DNA of 17,970 nucleotides from BMS3B sp964501105 (GTDB lineage: Archaea > Hydrothermarchaeota > Hydrothermarchaeia > Hydrothermarchaeales > BMS3B), in the NCBI GenBank assembly GCA_964501105.1, contig CAZCRG010000028.1:1-17970 (forward strand). The letters run 5' to 3'. Both the position numbers and the translations under genes were made by a program. The notes under the pieces are model-generated. The model was given only the letters and a program-made list of their open reading frames with translations, was not told where the DNA came from and ran no database searches. Of this stretch, positions 1 to 6,473 are shown in pieces (within the stretch, counting starts at the first letter, position 1; each line of letters starts with the position of its first letter).

Positions 1-1
1 G

Positions 2-166
2 TGGATTTTTAAAATAATTGTTTTTCCTGAAGAAGTTTTTAGGATAAATCCTGCTTTGTTGGATTTTTCTAATCCAAAAATATACCCTGGATTTGTTGTC
101 ATGTTTGTAACTTATGTGCTCGTTTCTAAAGCACTTCAAAAAATTTTAGGAGGGGATGGAAAATGA
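2..166 (+). CDS. C-terminal fragment of an unidentified protein (truncated by window start)
   Basis: The second forward frame is open from the first bases to a TGA at 164-166, giving 54 residues with no start codon needed. The peptide has a charged and aromatic first half (it includes FPEEVFRINPALLDF) and a hydrophobic stretch near the end (FVVMFVTYVLV) followed by a polar tail ending GGDGK, so it looks like the end of a membrane protein. It overlaps the start of the next gene (ATG at 156) by 11 bases, and the AGGAGGGG just before that ATG lies inside this frame. That arrangement suggests translational coupling and supports this being coding. I do not recognise the family. Confidence 0.55.
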   Translation, partial: WIFKIIVFPEEVFRINPALLDFSNPKIYPGFVVMFVTYVLVSKALQKILGGDGK

Positions 167-341
167 GAATTTGTATTTAACTTGGGTTGCCTTTATTGTT
201 TGTGTTTTGGCTATAGCCCCTGCATTTGCACAGACAAATACGACATCTCAAGACGATGCATCCATCATACACTTACAAACAGCAATACTTAAGACTTTTG
301 TCCTGATACAGGGGATATATGCATGGCAGAAAAAAGAGTAG
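156..341 (+). CDS. Small exported or membrane protein, 61 aa, unknown
   Basis: Unrecognised. The first 26 residues look like a signal peptide or anchor: a hydrophobic run LTWVAFIVCVLAIAPAFA followed by QTNTTS, with AFA before Q a plausible signal peptidase I site. A short polar segment (TSQDDASII) follows, then a second moderately hydrophobic helix (TAILKTFVLIQGIYAW) and a basic tail (KKE). Small size with one or two helices would suit a pilin-like or accessory membrane subunit, but nothing assigns a function. The ATG at 156 directly abuts AGGAGGGG, which is unusually close, so a downstream TTG at 171 is possible. The TAG stop lies inside a perfect 12-bp palindrome at 336-347. It is probably co-transcribed with the truncated upstream gene, and a new promoter begins 25 bases after it. 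Confidence 0.6.
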   Translation: MENENLYLTWVAFIVCVLAIAPAFAQTNTTSQDDASIIHLQTAILKTFVLIQGIYAWQKKE

Positions 342-347
342 CTACTC
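336..347. repeat. Perfect palindrome GAGTAGCTACTC upstream of a GATTC-type promoter
   Basis: The 12-base perfect palindrome overlaps the stop codon of the preceding gene. Its AGTAGCTACT core ends 20 bases before the GATTC box at 367. The same 10-bp core recurs at 15669-15678, 17 bases upstream of another GATTC-type promoter. It could be an operator. Read on the minus strand it is followed by six T residues, so it could also act as a hairpin terminator, although no minus-strand gene enters it. Confidence 0.45.
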
Positions 348-366
348 CATATAACACTAAGTCTCT

Positions 367-397
367 GATTCTTTTATAAGTCTGTCTATCTCAGAGC
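367..397 (+). promoter_or_regulatory. Promoter of the platform operon: GATTC box plus TATA, leaderless
   Basis: GATTC at 367-371 is followed directly by TTTTATAAG (372-380). The ATG of the next gene at 402 lies 35 bases after the G of GATTC, so initiation about 25 bases past the TATA centre would give a leaderless mRNA. The block 367-397 matches 6438-6468 at 28 of 31 positions, well beyond the core promoter. GATTC replaces the usual purine-rich BRE and recurs at eight promoters in the window. Confidence 0.7.
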
Positions 398-401
398 AGG
401 C

Positions 402-956
402 ATGAAGCTAACAATTGCTGGAACTGGAGGCGCAGGTAAAACCACACTTGCTGTTGCTTTTGCACAGCTTACTACTGCTCAGGTTTATGACTGCGACCCT
501 TTATCTGGATTGCGAGCGATTCTGCAGGAATGCAGAACCTGCAGGGATATACTTGCTCAGCCCTGTGTTATAGACACGAGAGCATGCGAGAGCCTGCTTA
601 GATTCCTGCTTGAGCGTCCAGAAGTCAGAGTGCTTGTGATAACAACCCCTGACCCGCATAAGGTGGAGGAGACCAGGGAGCTACTTAGAAGCTTTGAGCA
701 GGTGGAAATCACAAATCCTATAGTGGGCTATGTAGTGAACAAGGTCAACAAGGGTGACATGGAGGTCTCTCTGCCAGGGCTGAAGAATCTTGCAGAAATT
801 CCTGCTTCACAGAGAGTTTTCAGAGCAATGAATGAGAGAAAACCGGAGGATATACTCAGAGATAAAAAGTTCGCAGGAGCCGTTGAAGAGCTTGCTGAAA
901 AACTGGGGTTGCCGCTGAAGGCTAAGAAAAAAGGGATTTTCGGGCAAAGGAAATGA
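402..956 (+). CDS. ParA/MinD-superfamily (CooC/TadZ-like) small ATPase
   Basis: A 184-residue P-loop NTPase of the SIMIBI (ParA/MinD/CooC) type. Near the N-terminus GTGGAGKTT (residues 7-15) is the Walker A loop. The signature lysine of the deviant KGGxGKT motif is replaced by Thr8, while the phosphate-binding Lys13 is kept. DCDP (30-33) matches the DxDP switch of CooC-like proteins, and VVNKV in the middle matches the guanine/adenine-specificity segment. All five cysteines (31, 44, 47, 55, 62) cluster in one 32-residue region that includes a CxxC, so metal or redox sensing is possible. The tail is strongly basic (KAKKKGIFGQRK). It is the first gene of an operon, overlapping the platform protein as ATGA, which is the position expected of a TadZ-like assembly or localisation factor. 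Start: ATG 402, leaderless. Confidence 0.72.
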   Translation: MKLTIAGTGGAGKTTLAVAFAQLTTAQVYDCDPLSGLRAILQECRTCRDILAQPCVIDTRACESLLRFLLERPEVRVLVITTPDPHKVEETRELLRSFEQVEITNPIVGYVVNKVNKGDMEVSLPGLKNLAEIPASQRVFRAMNERKPEDILRDKKFAGAVEELAEKLGLPLKAKKKGIFGQRK

Positions 957-2599
957 GCACGGCTGAGAGATTCTACTGGCTTATGAGAAGTCTTGCCATA
1001 GCAGAGTTTGATTTTCCCGGAGTTATTAAAGAAATAGAGATTCTCACCGGGCTACATGGTATGAGATATTCTCCTGGAGAACTGGAATCTGCCTCACTGA
1101 CTTTAGCACTGCCGGCAGCTTTTCTTCTTCTGCTCTCTCTGCTTGCGAACATCTTTCTACCAGTAGCCCTTCTTCTGCTTACAGCCTCTGTAGCCCTGCT
1201 CTTTGTCCCAAAGATTCTGCTCAACTTTGAGAGGGTGAGCTTCCTCTCCGACTTCCTCAACTTTACTGTAATGTTTCTGATGACAACAAAGTTCAAAAGC
1301 CAGTATCATGCTTTTATCTCTGCTGCTGAGCGGGCACAGTCTGTGATAATTAAAAGAGCACTCTCAGCATTACAGCTTGGAAGTGCAAGCACAGTGAAAG
1401 AAGCCCTCCATATAATAAAAAAAGAGAGTGAAATTTTTGGATACCACATACCTGCTATTGTAGGGATGATTGTAGCCGAGATTGAAAAGCCAGATCCAGA
1501 CTACAGCCATGCTCTCAAAGAAGTCATTTCAGCCTACCGTAAGATGGGCGCTGACGATACACAGAGGTTCTCCAGAGCTATGAATATCGCCCTTGCTCTT
1601 ATAGGATTGTCACCTGCAGTTCTTCTACTACTTGTTCCCTTCTCCCTGAGCTTCTTTGGTGTAAATCCCACAGTAGGTTTCATAACAGGCTCAGTACTGA
1701 TGCTCTCTCTTGTGGTGGTTGCCGCTGTGGTTCTGTCTGCAAGCCTTCCCTCTGCAGTAGTCACGGAGCAGCAGGTTGATGAAACTCTTGCAGAGACTCT
1801 GCTTGGTGTGAGGAGAACTTTTCCACGGGAAATTCTCAGCGGTAGACAGGTTTTTGTGATTATCGCAGTTACAACTGTGCTTTCACTATTTAATCCTGTT
1901 TTTTTTGCTGCTGTTGGCCTTGCGCTGGTGTTCTATGCTCTACCATCCCTCGACACAGAAAAAATGTTTTCAGCCTCCCTATTACTGATGCATGAACTCT
2001 ATGAAGTACTGCTCAGAGCTTCTGGCAGGTTGCTGAGAGACTCCGGTTTTGAGCAGGCTTTCTCCATGCATGCCAGAGCCGCAAGACTGCTCAGAGCAGG
2101 AGTGGCTCAGAGGCTTATACCCTTCGGTGAGGTGGAAGCTATCAGTACTATGATTGCCGAGATGCGGCACTATGGGAGGGAACTTGGAAAGGCAATCTCT
2201 GAGGTCTCAGGCTTATTCAACGAGCTTATATCTGTCAGAATATCACTTCTAAGTCAGCTTAGAGGTTTTAGAGCAACTACTATAATGCTATTCTTTATGT
2301 TGCCTTTTGTGTCCGTGCTTGCCGTATATATGGTGAAGATTCTCTCTGGTGGCGGTGTTATAGAGAAAACTGGCGAAATACCAGAACTCGGGACAAAGAT
2401 TCTCGCTCTTGGCAGGGCTAACCTGAGAGTGGTTGGCACAGCTACCGGTACTGCCAGCCTGTTCTCAAGCCTTTTCATAGCAACTCTGGCAAGCTATGCA
2501 ACAGGTGTTTACTACAGAGGTAAGTACAGATACTACCTGCTCTATGCAGGAATGGCTCTTGTGCTCTATGGTATTGTTATGTTCTTCCTGGTGGGCTAA
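953..2599 (+). CDS. TadC/FlaJ-like pilus assembly platform membrane protein (T2SF family)
   Basis: 548 residues with about eight predicted transmembrane helices in the archaeal FlaJ/ArlJ-TadC pattern. An N-terminal soluble segment leads to a helix pair (about 50-87), then a cytoplasmic helical T2SF-like domain (about 90-205). Two helices follow (about 211-267), then a helix pair (299-330), a second T2SF-like cytoplasmic domain (about 335-440) and three C-terminal helices (443-465, 496-514, 526-547). In type IV pilus, archaellum and Tad systems this protein is the inner-membrane base that the secretion ATPase acts on to extrude pilin subunits. Here the matching ATPase is encoded separately at 16448-17827. 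ATG 953 overlaps the preceding TGA, and the next gene starts 2 bases after the stop, so the three genes form an operon. The family call rests on topology and composition, not on an alignment. Confidence 0.7.
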   Translation: MSTAERFYWLMRSLAIAEFDFPGVIKEIEILTGLHGMRYSPGELESASLTLALPAAFLLLLSLLANIFLPVALLLLTASVALLFVPKILLNFERVSFLSDFLNFTVMFLMTTKFKSQYHAFISAAERAQSVIIKRALSALQLGSASTVKEALHIIKKESEIFGYHIPAIVGMIVAEIEKPDPDYSHALKEVISAYRKMGADDTQRFSRAMNIALALIGLSPAVLLLLVPFSLSFFGVNPTVGFITGSVLMLSLVVVAAVVLSASLPSAVVTEQQVDETLAETLLGVRRTFPREILSGRQVFVIIAVTTVLSLFNPVFFAAVGLALVFYALPSLDTEKMFSASLLLMHELYEVLLRASGRLLRDSGFEQAFSMHARAARLLRAGVAQRLIPFGEVEAISTMIAEMRHYGRELGKAISEVSGLFNELISVRISLLSQLRGFRATTIMLFFMLPFVSVLAVYMVKILSGGGVIEKTGEIPELGTKILALGRANLRVVGTATGTASLFSSLFIATLASYATGVYYRGKYRYYLLYAGMALVLYGIVMFFLVG

Positions 2600-2601
2600 A
2601 T

Positions 2602-4857
2602 ATGAGGAAAGTTCACATAATACTACCAATACTACTGGTTCTTGCAACTCTGGTTCTGGTAATACTCAAAAGTACAATGGGGAGTGGTGAAATTTCATGC
2701 AGGATTGTAGCCAGCTACGATGAGCAGGGTAGATATCTGCTCGTAGACCCTGAAGGGGTGGTGAGCATCAAGGAGCTGAGGGCTGGAGATGAAGTTTTTT
2801 CATCATCTGAAGAGAAAGATACTTTTATGCTCAGGTACCCCTGGAAGCCAGGGGAGAGGCTGAAGATTTCCGCAAAAACCAGCAGGGGAAAGTGTACTGC
2901 CGAGGTTACTGCACCAGAGCTTGAGAACAAAGTAAGGGTGCATGCTCAAGCTCTGCCAGGCGTGCTTGTCATAAATGTGGATTCTACAGGCCTGACACCA
3001 GAGGTGAGGATTCTCGGCAGGGTAAGAGGTGCTGAGATTCTTGAGGGCTCTATCTTCACTGACAACAGCTTTGTGAGCAGGGTGAAGAGAGAACTACTCG
3101 AGGTGTTCAGAAGGCTTGGAATTAGTGGCGGCAAAGAAGTATGCCTGGCCACAGGAGGTGTTATTGACGAAGAGCACATGAAGGATTGTAAAGAGGTTGT
3201 TTACTTCGGGGCACATCCACCCGGCAAGTACTACATCAACCCCTCTGGTGGGGTGAGCTTCAGGGAAATAAAAGGCTATGGTGAAAGTGAGAGCACCTGC
3301 ACCTTCAGAGGCGAGACTGTTACAAGCCTGTGGTATCCCACTAACGAGCAGATAGATGAGGTTCTTGCCTGGAGGGAGGATGGAAGGCCCTGTGTATATA
3401 AGGAGGGCAGACTCGTTGCCTTCACTTTCCCCATTGATCAGCTCACCTCTCCACGAAAGGCAGCCTCTCTCCTTCTGGATTATGTGCTCGGTGGGGAGGC
3501 TCTCTATCAGGGCGAAGATGAGTATGTTCAGGCTGAGATTGCAAAAGAACTTCCCGCAGGAAACTACAGCATTGTGGTTCTGGGTTACCTGGGAAGGTAT
3601 CTTGAGCAGGTGAGCGTCGAGCAGGTAAGAGTTCCAGAAGCCAGAGCAGTGCTGGACATCCGCAGAGAAGGCAGTGATGCAATCGTGGGAGTGGCAGGAA
3701 CAGGTGGCGTGCTCAGTATAAGAGAAATTGGAGGAAAAGAAAAGAGAAGCTACTCTGTAGAAAGCGGGAAACTATACAGGATTGAACTCAGCCCAGGGGA
3801 GTGGCTGATCACGCTGAGTAGGGGTAACACGACTCTTATATCGAGGATACTCAGCATCCCGAGTTACTCCCTGGAAAAGAGAGGGGAGCAGGTTGTGCTT
3901 CTTGAAAACGGGAAGCCCTTCTCAGGCAGTGTTGAGGTGCTCACTACAAAGGGCTGGAAGAGGGCAGAAATCACAGCAGGAGTTCTGCCAGAGGGTAGTG
4001 AGAGAGTAAGAGTCCATGATGTTGAGATTCCTGTGGCGGGGAAGAGAGTGAACCTGAAGCCTGGAGATATTTTTATTCTGCTCGTAATACTCTTTGCCCT
4101 CGCTTCGGGGCTCGTAAAGACAAGAGATAGAGATGAGATCTTCATAGTTTTCCCTGAGGCTGTCGAGGCTGAACCTGAGAGGGAGGTTGAGGTCTCTGCT
4201 GAAGAGGTTGAAGAGGCAATGAGGAAGTTCTCCGCCTCTCTCGGCTATGACAGGATTCCTCTCACTGCCGAGGAAGTAAGAATGGCTCTGGAGAGATATG
4301 CGCCTTCAGTTGCTGGCTTGCCAGCACTGAGTGATGTTGAAGCCCTTCTCAGGGAGATGTGCTCCTCGGGCATAATGCTCTCAGAGGCAGGTTACTATGC
4401 ACCAGCCAGCTGGTGCAGAGACCAGAGCATCCTGCATGTAGTTATGTGCAGGCTGGCTCATGAGAAACTTACAATCATGGGAGTTGAGGCAGAGATAATA
4501 ACCAGGAGGAGGGTGGATGTTGTGGAGAGACGAGTGGTGGCTGAGCGCGGCATTGTTAGAGCCGTGGAATCCAGAATAAAAAAGAGAGCAAATCTACCAG
4601 ATGTAGTTGGCATGAAAGGGAGGCTTATATACCTTGTGGAGTGTGAAACAGGAAAAACACAGCATGCAATACCAAAGCTTAAAAAGCTTCTTCTCAAAGC
4701 AATAGGATTCCCTGAGAACTTCATAATATGGGTTATAGGCACTCCTGAAGTGGTAGAAAAGCTAAAAGCAGATGAAGAGGTAGCTTCAGCACTTGCAGTG
4801 CTTGAGGAGTGGGGTAGAGTTGAAGTGCAGAAGTATCACAATGGCAGGTTGTTTTGA
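2602..4857 (+). CDS. Two-anchor membrane protein with extracytoplasmic domain and cytoplasmic PD-(D/E)XK nuclease-like domain
   Basis: 751 residues. TM1 is at about 5-24, followed by a roughly 465-residue extracytoplasmic region rich in beta-type sequence with six cysteines. TM2 is at about 489-506 (DIFILLVILFALASGLV). The remaining ~240 residues should be cytoplasmic. That region contains a probable winged-helix segment (about 540-600, LTAEEVRMALERY and SDVEALLREMCSSGIM) and then a restriction-endonuclease-like signature: Pro666-Asp667, a beta hairpin, then Glu680-Cys-Glu682-Thr-Gly-Lys685. PD...ExE...K arrangements occur in nuclease-like proteins of plasmid and conjugation contexts. Catalysis is not proven because the canonical ExK is ExE here, with a lysine three residues later. 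It is the last gene of the platform operon, so it is probably part of the apparatus. Its stop codon overlaps the pilin promoter. Confidence 0.6.
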   Translation: MRKVHIILPILLVLATLVLVILKSTMGSGEISCRIVASYDEQGRYLLVDPEGVVSIKELRAGDEVFSSSEEKDTFMLRYPWKPGERLKISAKTSRGKCTAEVTAPELENKVRVHAQALPGVLVINVDSTGLTPEVRILGRVRGAEILEGSIFTDNSFVSRVKRELLEVFRRLGISGGKEVCLATGGVIDEEHMKDCKEVVYFGAHPPGKYYINPSGGVSFREIKGYGESESTCTFRGETVTSLWYPTNEQIDEVLAWREDGRPCVYKEGRLVAFTFPIDQLTSPRKAASLLLDYVLGGEALYQGEDEYVQAEIAKELPAGNYSIVVLGYLGRYLEQVSVEQVRVPEARAVLDIRREGSDAIVGVAGTGGVLSIREIGGKEKRSYSVESGKLYRIELSPGEWLITLSRGNTTLISRILSIPSYSLEKRGEQVVLLENGKPFSGSVEVLTTKGWKRAEITAGVLPEGSERVRVHDVEIPVAGKRVNLKPGDIFILLVILFALASGLVKTRDRDEIFIVFPEAVEAEPEREVEVSAEEVEEAMRKFSASLGYDRIPLTAEEVRMALERYAPSVAGLPALSDVEALLREMCSSGIMLSEAGYYAPASWCRDQSILHVVMCRLAHEKLTIMGVEAEIITRRRVDVVERRVVAERGIVRAVESRIKKRANLPDVVGMKGRLIYLVECETGKTQHAIPKLKKLLLKAIGFPENFIIWVIGTPEVVEKLKADEEVASALAVLEEWGRVEVQKYHNGRLF

Positions 4858-4868
4858 TTCTTTTATAA
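4856..4868 (+). promoter_or_regulatory. Promoter of the pilin pair: GATTC box plus TTTTATAA
   Basis: GATTC at 4856-4860 overlaps the TGA of the preceding gene, and TTTTATAA follows at 4861-4868. By analogy with the leaderless copies, transcription should begin near 4891-4893, leaving a short leader that carries GGAGGTG at 4905-4911. Confidence 0.65.
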
Positions 4869-4908
4869 AGGCTTGTGTATATAGAGATATCTGGACAATT
4901 TACTGGAG

Positions 4909-5266
4909 GTGAATAAACTGATTAAACATGAGTTGAAAAAACATGCGAAAAAGATGTTTCTGGANNNNNNNNNNNNNNNNNNNNNNNNNNNNNNNNNNNN
5001 NNNNNNNNNNNNNNNNNNNNNNNNNNNNNNNNNNNNNNNNNNNNNNNNNNNNNNNNNNNNNNNNGTTGAAAAAACATGCGAAAAAGATGTTTCTGGAAAG
5101 AGAAGGCGTGAGCGGAGAGTATGTTCTCTTCGGTCTTGCGGCGGCTGCAGTAGTGGGTATAGTTATACTGTTAGCAGTATACTGGAGAGGTCAGATGAAA
5201 AACAGGATGGCCACAGCAAGTGGCAGGCTGGGTACAGCACTCAATAATGTACCAACAACCCCATGA
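4909..5266 (+). CDS. Flp/class-III-like small pilin 1 (interrupted by an artefactual N-gap)
   Basis: When the 100-N gap and the duplicated 33 bases are collapsed, one frame of 225 bases (74 residues) reads cleanly from GTG 4909 to TGA 5266. A basic leader (HELKKHAKKMFLEREG) precedes VSGEY and a single hydrophobic helix (VLFGLAAAAVVGIVILLAVYW), then a short polar tail ending VPTTP. G-V-S-G-E has Ser and Glu at the +3 and +5 spacing of archaeal class III prepilins, with Gly in place of the first Gln, and EY followed by a helix is the Flp pilin hallmark. Only about 47 residues would remain after processing, as in Flp pilins. The start is uncertain: GTG 4909 sits on the GGAGGTG itself, and CTG 4918, TTG 4933 or ATG 4954 are in-frame alternatives. 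It is a paralogue of the next gene. Confidence 0.68.
4965..5064. other. Assembly gap (100 N) flanked by identical 33-nt ends
   Basis: The 33 bases at 4932-4964 are repeated exactly at 5065-5097. Collapsing the copy and the Ns restores a single open pilin reading frame. The gap is best read as two overlapping contig ends joined by a default spacer, probably caused by near-identical 5' ends of the two neighbouring pilin genes. Confidence 0.85.
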
Positions 5267-5275
5267 GGTGAAGTA

Positions 5276-5467
5276 ATGCTGAAAAAGATGTTTCTGGACA
5301 GAGAAGGTGTAAGCGGAGAATACATCATATACGGCATAGCAGCAGCGGGTGTGAGTACTCTACTCGTTCTGCTGGCAGTGTACTGGAGATCCCGTACAAA
5401 GAGCCAGGTGGGCAACACTTCTAACAGGCTTGACACAATAATAACCAGAATACCCACAAGCCCATGA
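5276..5467 (+). CDS. Flp/class-III-like small pilin 2
   Basis: 63 residues, clearly paralogous to pilin 1. The leader MLKKMFLDRE is followed by GVSGEY, a hydrophobic helix (IIYGIAAAGVSTLLVLLAVYW) and a 25-residue polar tail ending RIPTSP. Cleavage before the Gly would put Ser at +3 and Glu at +5 as in archaeal class III pilins; cleavage after it would put Glu at +4. It would be exported by the TadC-like platform and the secretion ATPase and form a thin filament or structural subunit. ATG 5276 lies 4-5 bases after GAGGTGA, and pilin 1 ends 9 bases upstream, so the two are co-transcribed. No prepilin peptidase is encoded in the window. The conserved Pro-Thr-x-Pro C-terminus in both paralogues is unusual for a plain structural tail. 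Confidence 0.75.
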   Translation: MLKKMFLDREGVSGEYIIYGIAAAGVSTLLVLLAVYWRSRTKSQVGNTSNRLDTIITRIPTSP

Positions 5468-5469
5468 TT

Positions 5470-6393
5470 TCAAACATCAGCAGCTATAACCGCTCTTTTC
5501 ATTATCCTCATCAACGTGCAGTAGCTCTTGCTTAGCCTGTGCATATCCCGTTGAGATTCGAGGTTACTTGCATAGCAGGGGGCACAGTGTTCCACATCGC
5601 AGACTGTACAGGCGGGAATCTCCCTGAGCGCAGAGAATACTCCTGTGTCAACGCCCGAGTATATATCTCCTGCTGAGACGCCCAACAGCCTCTGGCAGGG
5701 GTGCAACTTACCCTCTGGAGATATGGCTATGCTCCTCTCACTGGCTGCACCGCATATCCTTGGAGAGGAGCACAGCACAGTTGGTGAAGAGGAGAATCTC
5801 TTTTTTATGCTTAGTTCCACTGATAGCTGAACCGCCTTATCCAGTTCTCTCTGGAAGATTTTTATGTGCTCCCTGCTCCACTCTCTGTAGCTGTCCACCA
5901 CCACGTTTATTGCTATGTCCCGGAATCCAAGCTCTGCCATAGACATGAGATTCCTGCTGAGGTACTGCACATTGTCAGGGTGAACCTGCACCGCTATCTC
6001 GGGATTGAGTTCTCTGAACCTGAGCAGATTCTTCCTGCTCAGCCTTCCTCTTTTGTTGCCAAGTTCGCCGTCGTGGCTCAGGAGCACACCAAAATTATGC
6101 TCTCTGAGAAAGCTCAGAGTTTTATCATCATCTATGCTCCCGTTGGTTGTTATGCCAAACCTTACCCTGCCTGTCAGCTCTTTTACGAAAACCTCGATTA
6201 TATCCCTCCTCAGGAGAGGTTCACCTCCAAAGAAGAAACATGTCCCTCCTCTTTCAAGGTGAAGCTTCAGAAACTCTGCAGCTTCTCTGGCGGTGCACAT
6301 ACTCATTGTCCCCTGCTTCTTTTTCTTAAAAAAACAGTACTCGCAGGAGAAGTTGCACTCCTGAGTTACTATCACCACGGCAGAGTTCAACAT
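5470..6393 (-). CDS. Radical SAM/SPASM-type peptide- or protein-modifying enzyme
   Basis: 307 residues. CNFSCEYC (Cys13, 17, 20) is the CX3CX2C site for the radical SAM [4Fe-4S] cluster, and FFGGEP (54-59) is the SAM-binding GGEP motif. The C-terminal ~100 residues carry a SPASM-like set: CGAA followed by IAISPEGKLHPCQR, then CTVCDVEHCAPC and a late Cys near SYC. These would hold one or two auxiliary clusters. Members of this class mature peptides or proteins (sulfatase maturases, RiPP crosslinkers, PqqE-like). The gene ends 2 bases from the convergent pilin pair and is driven by the same GATTC-type promoter, so the pilins or a surface protein are candidate substrates; this is inference. ATG 6393 lies 35 bases from the GATTC box and has no ribosome-binding site, consistent with a leaderless mRNA. 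Confidence 0.85.
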   Translation of the reverse strand: MLNSAVVIVTQECNFSCEYCFFKKKKQGTMSMCTAREAAEFLKLHLERGGTCFFFGGEPLLRRDIIEVFVKELTGRVRFGITTNGSIDDDKTLSFLREHNFGVLLSHDGELGNKRGRLSRKNLLRFRELNPEIAVQVHPDNVQYLSRNLMSMAELGFRDIAINVVVDSYREWSREHIKIFQRELDKAVQLSVELSIKKRFSSSPTVLCSSPRICGAASERSIAISPEGKLHPCQRLLGVSAGDIYSGVDTGVFSALREIPACTVCDVEHCAPCYASNLESQRDMHRLSKSYCTLMRIMKRAVIAADV

Positions 6394-6414
6394 GTCTGCC
6401 AGTTGCAGATGGGT

Positions 6415-6428
6415 TATTTAAAAGAATC
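6415..6428 (-). promoter_or_regulatory. Promoter of the radical SAM gene: GATTC plus TTTTAAATA
   Basis: On the minus strand GATTC (6428-6424) is followed by TTTTAAATA (6423-6415). The gene's ATG is 35 bases downstream, giving a leaderless mRNA. The box faces the divergent GATTC box at 6438 across 9 bases. Confidence 0.65.
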
Positions 6429-6437
6429 AGAGTTTTT

Positions 6438-6468
6438 GATTCCTTTATAAGCCTGCCTATCTCAGAGC
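6438..6468 (+). promoter_or_regulatory. Promoter of the VirB4-N-like gene: GATTC plus CTTTATAAG, leaderless
   Basis: GATTC at 6438-6442 is followed by CTTTATAAG. The ATG at 6474 is 36 bases after the G of GATTC. Positions 6438-6468 match 367-397 except at three C/T positions, including the segment CTATCTCAGAGC just before the start codon. Confidence 0.7.
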
Positions 6469-6473
6469 TTAAC

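Noticed and set aside
5866..6450. Long plus-strand frame opposite the radical SAM gene
   Set aside because: It is antisense to a gene with clear catalytic motifs, has no promoter or ribosome-binding site and no recognisable protein pattern.
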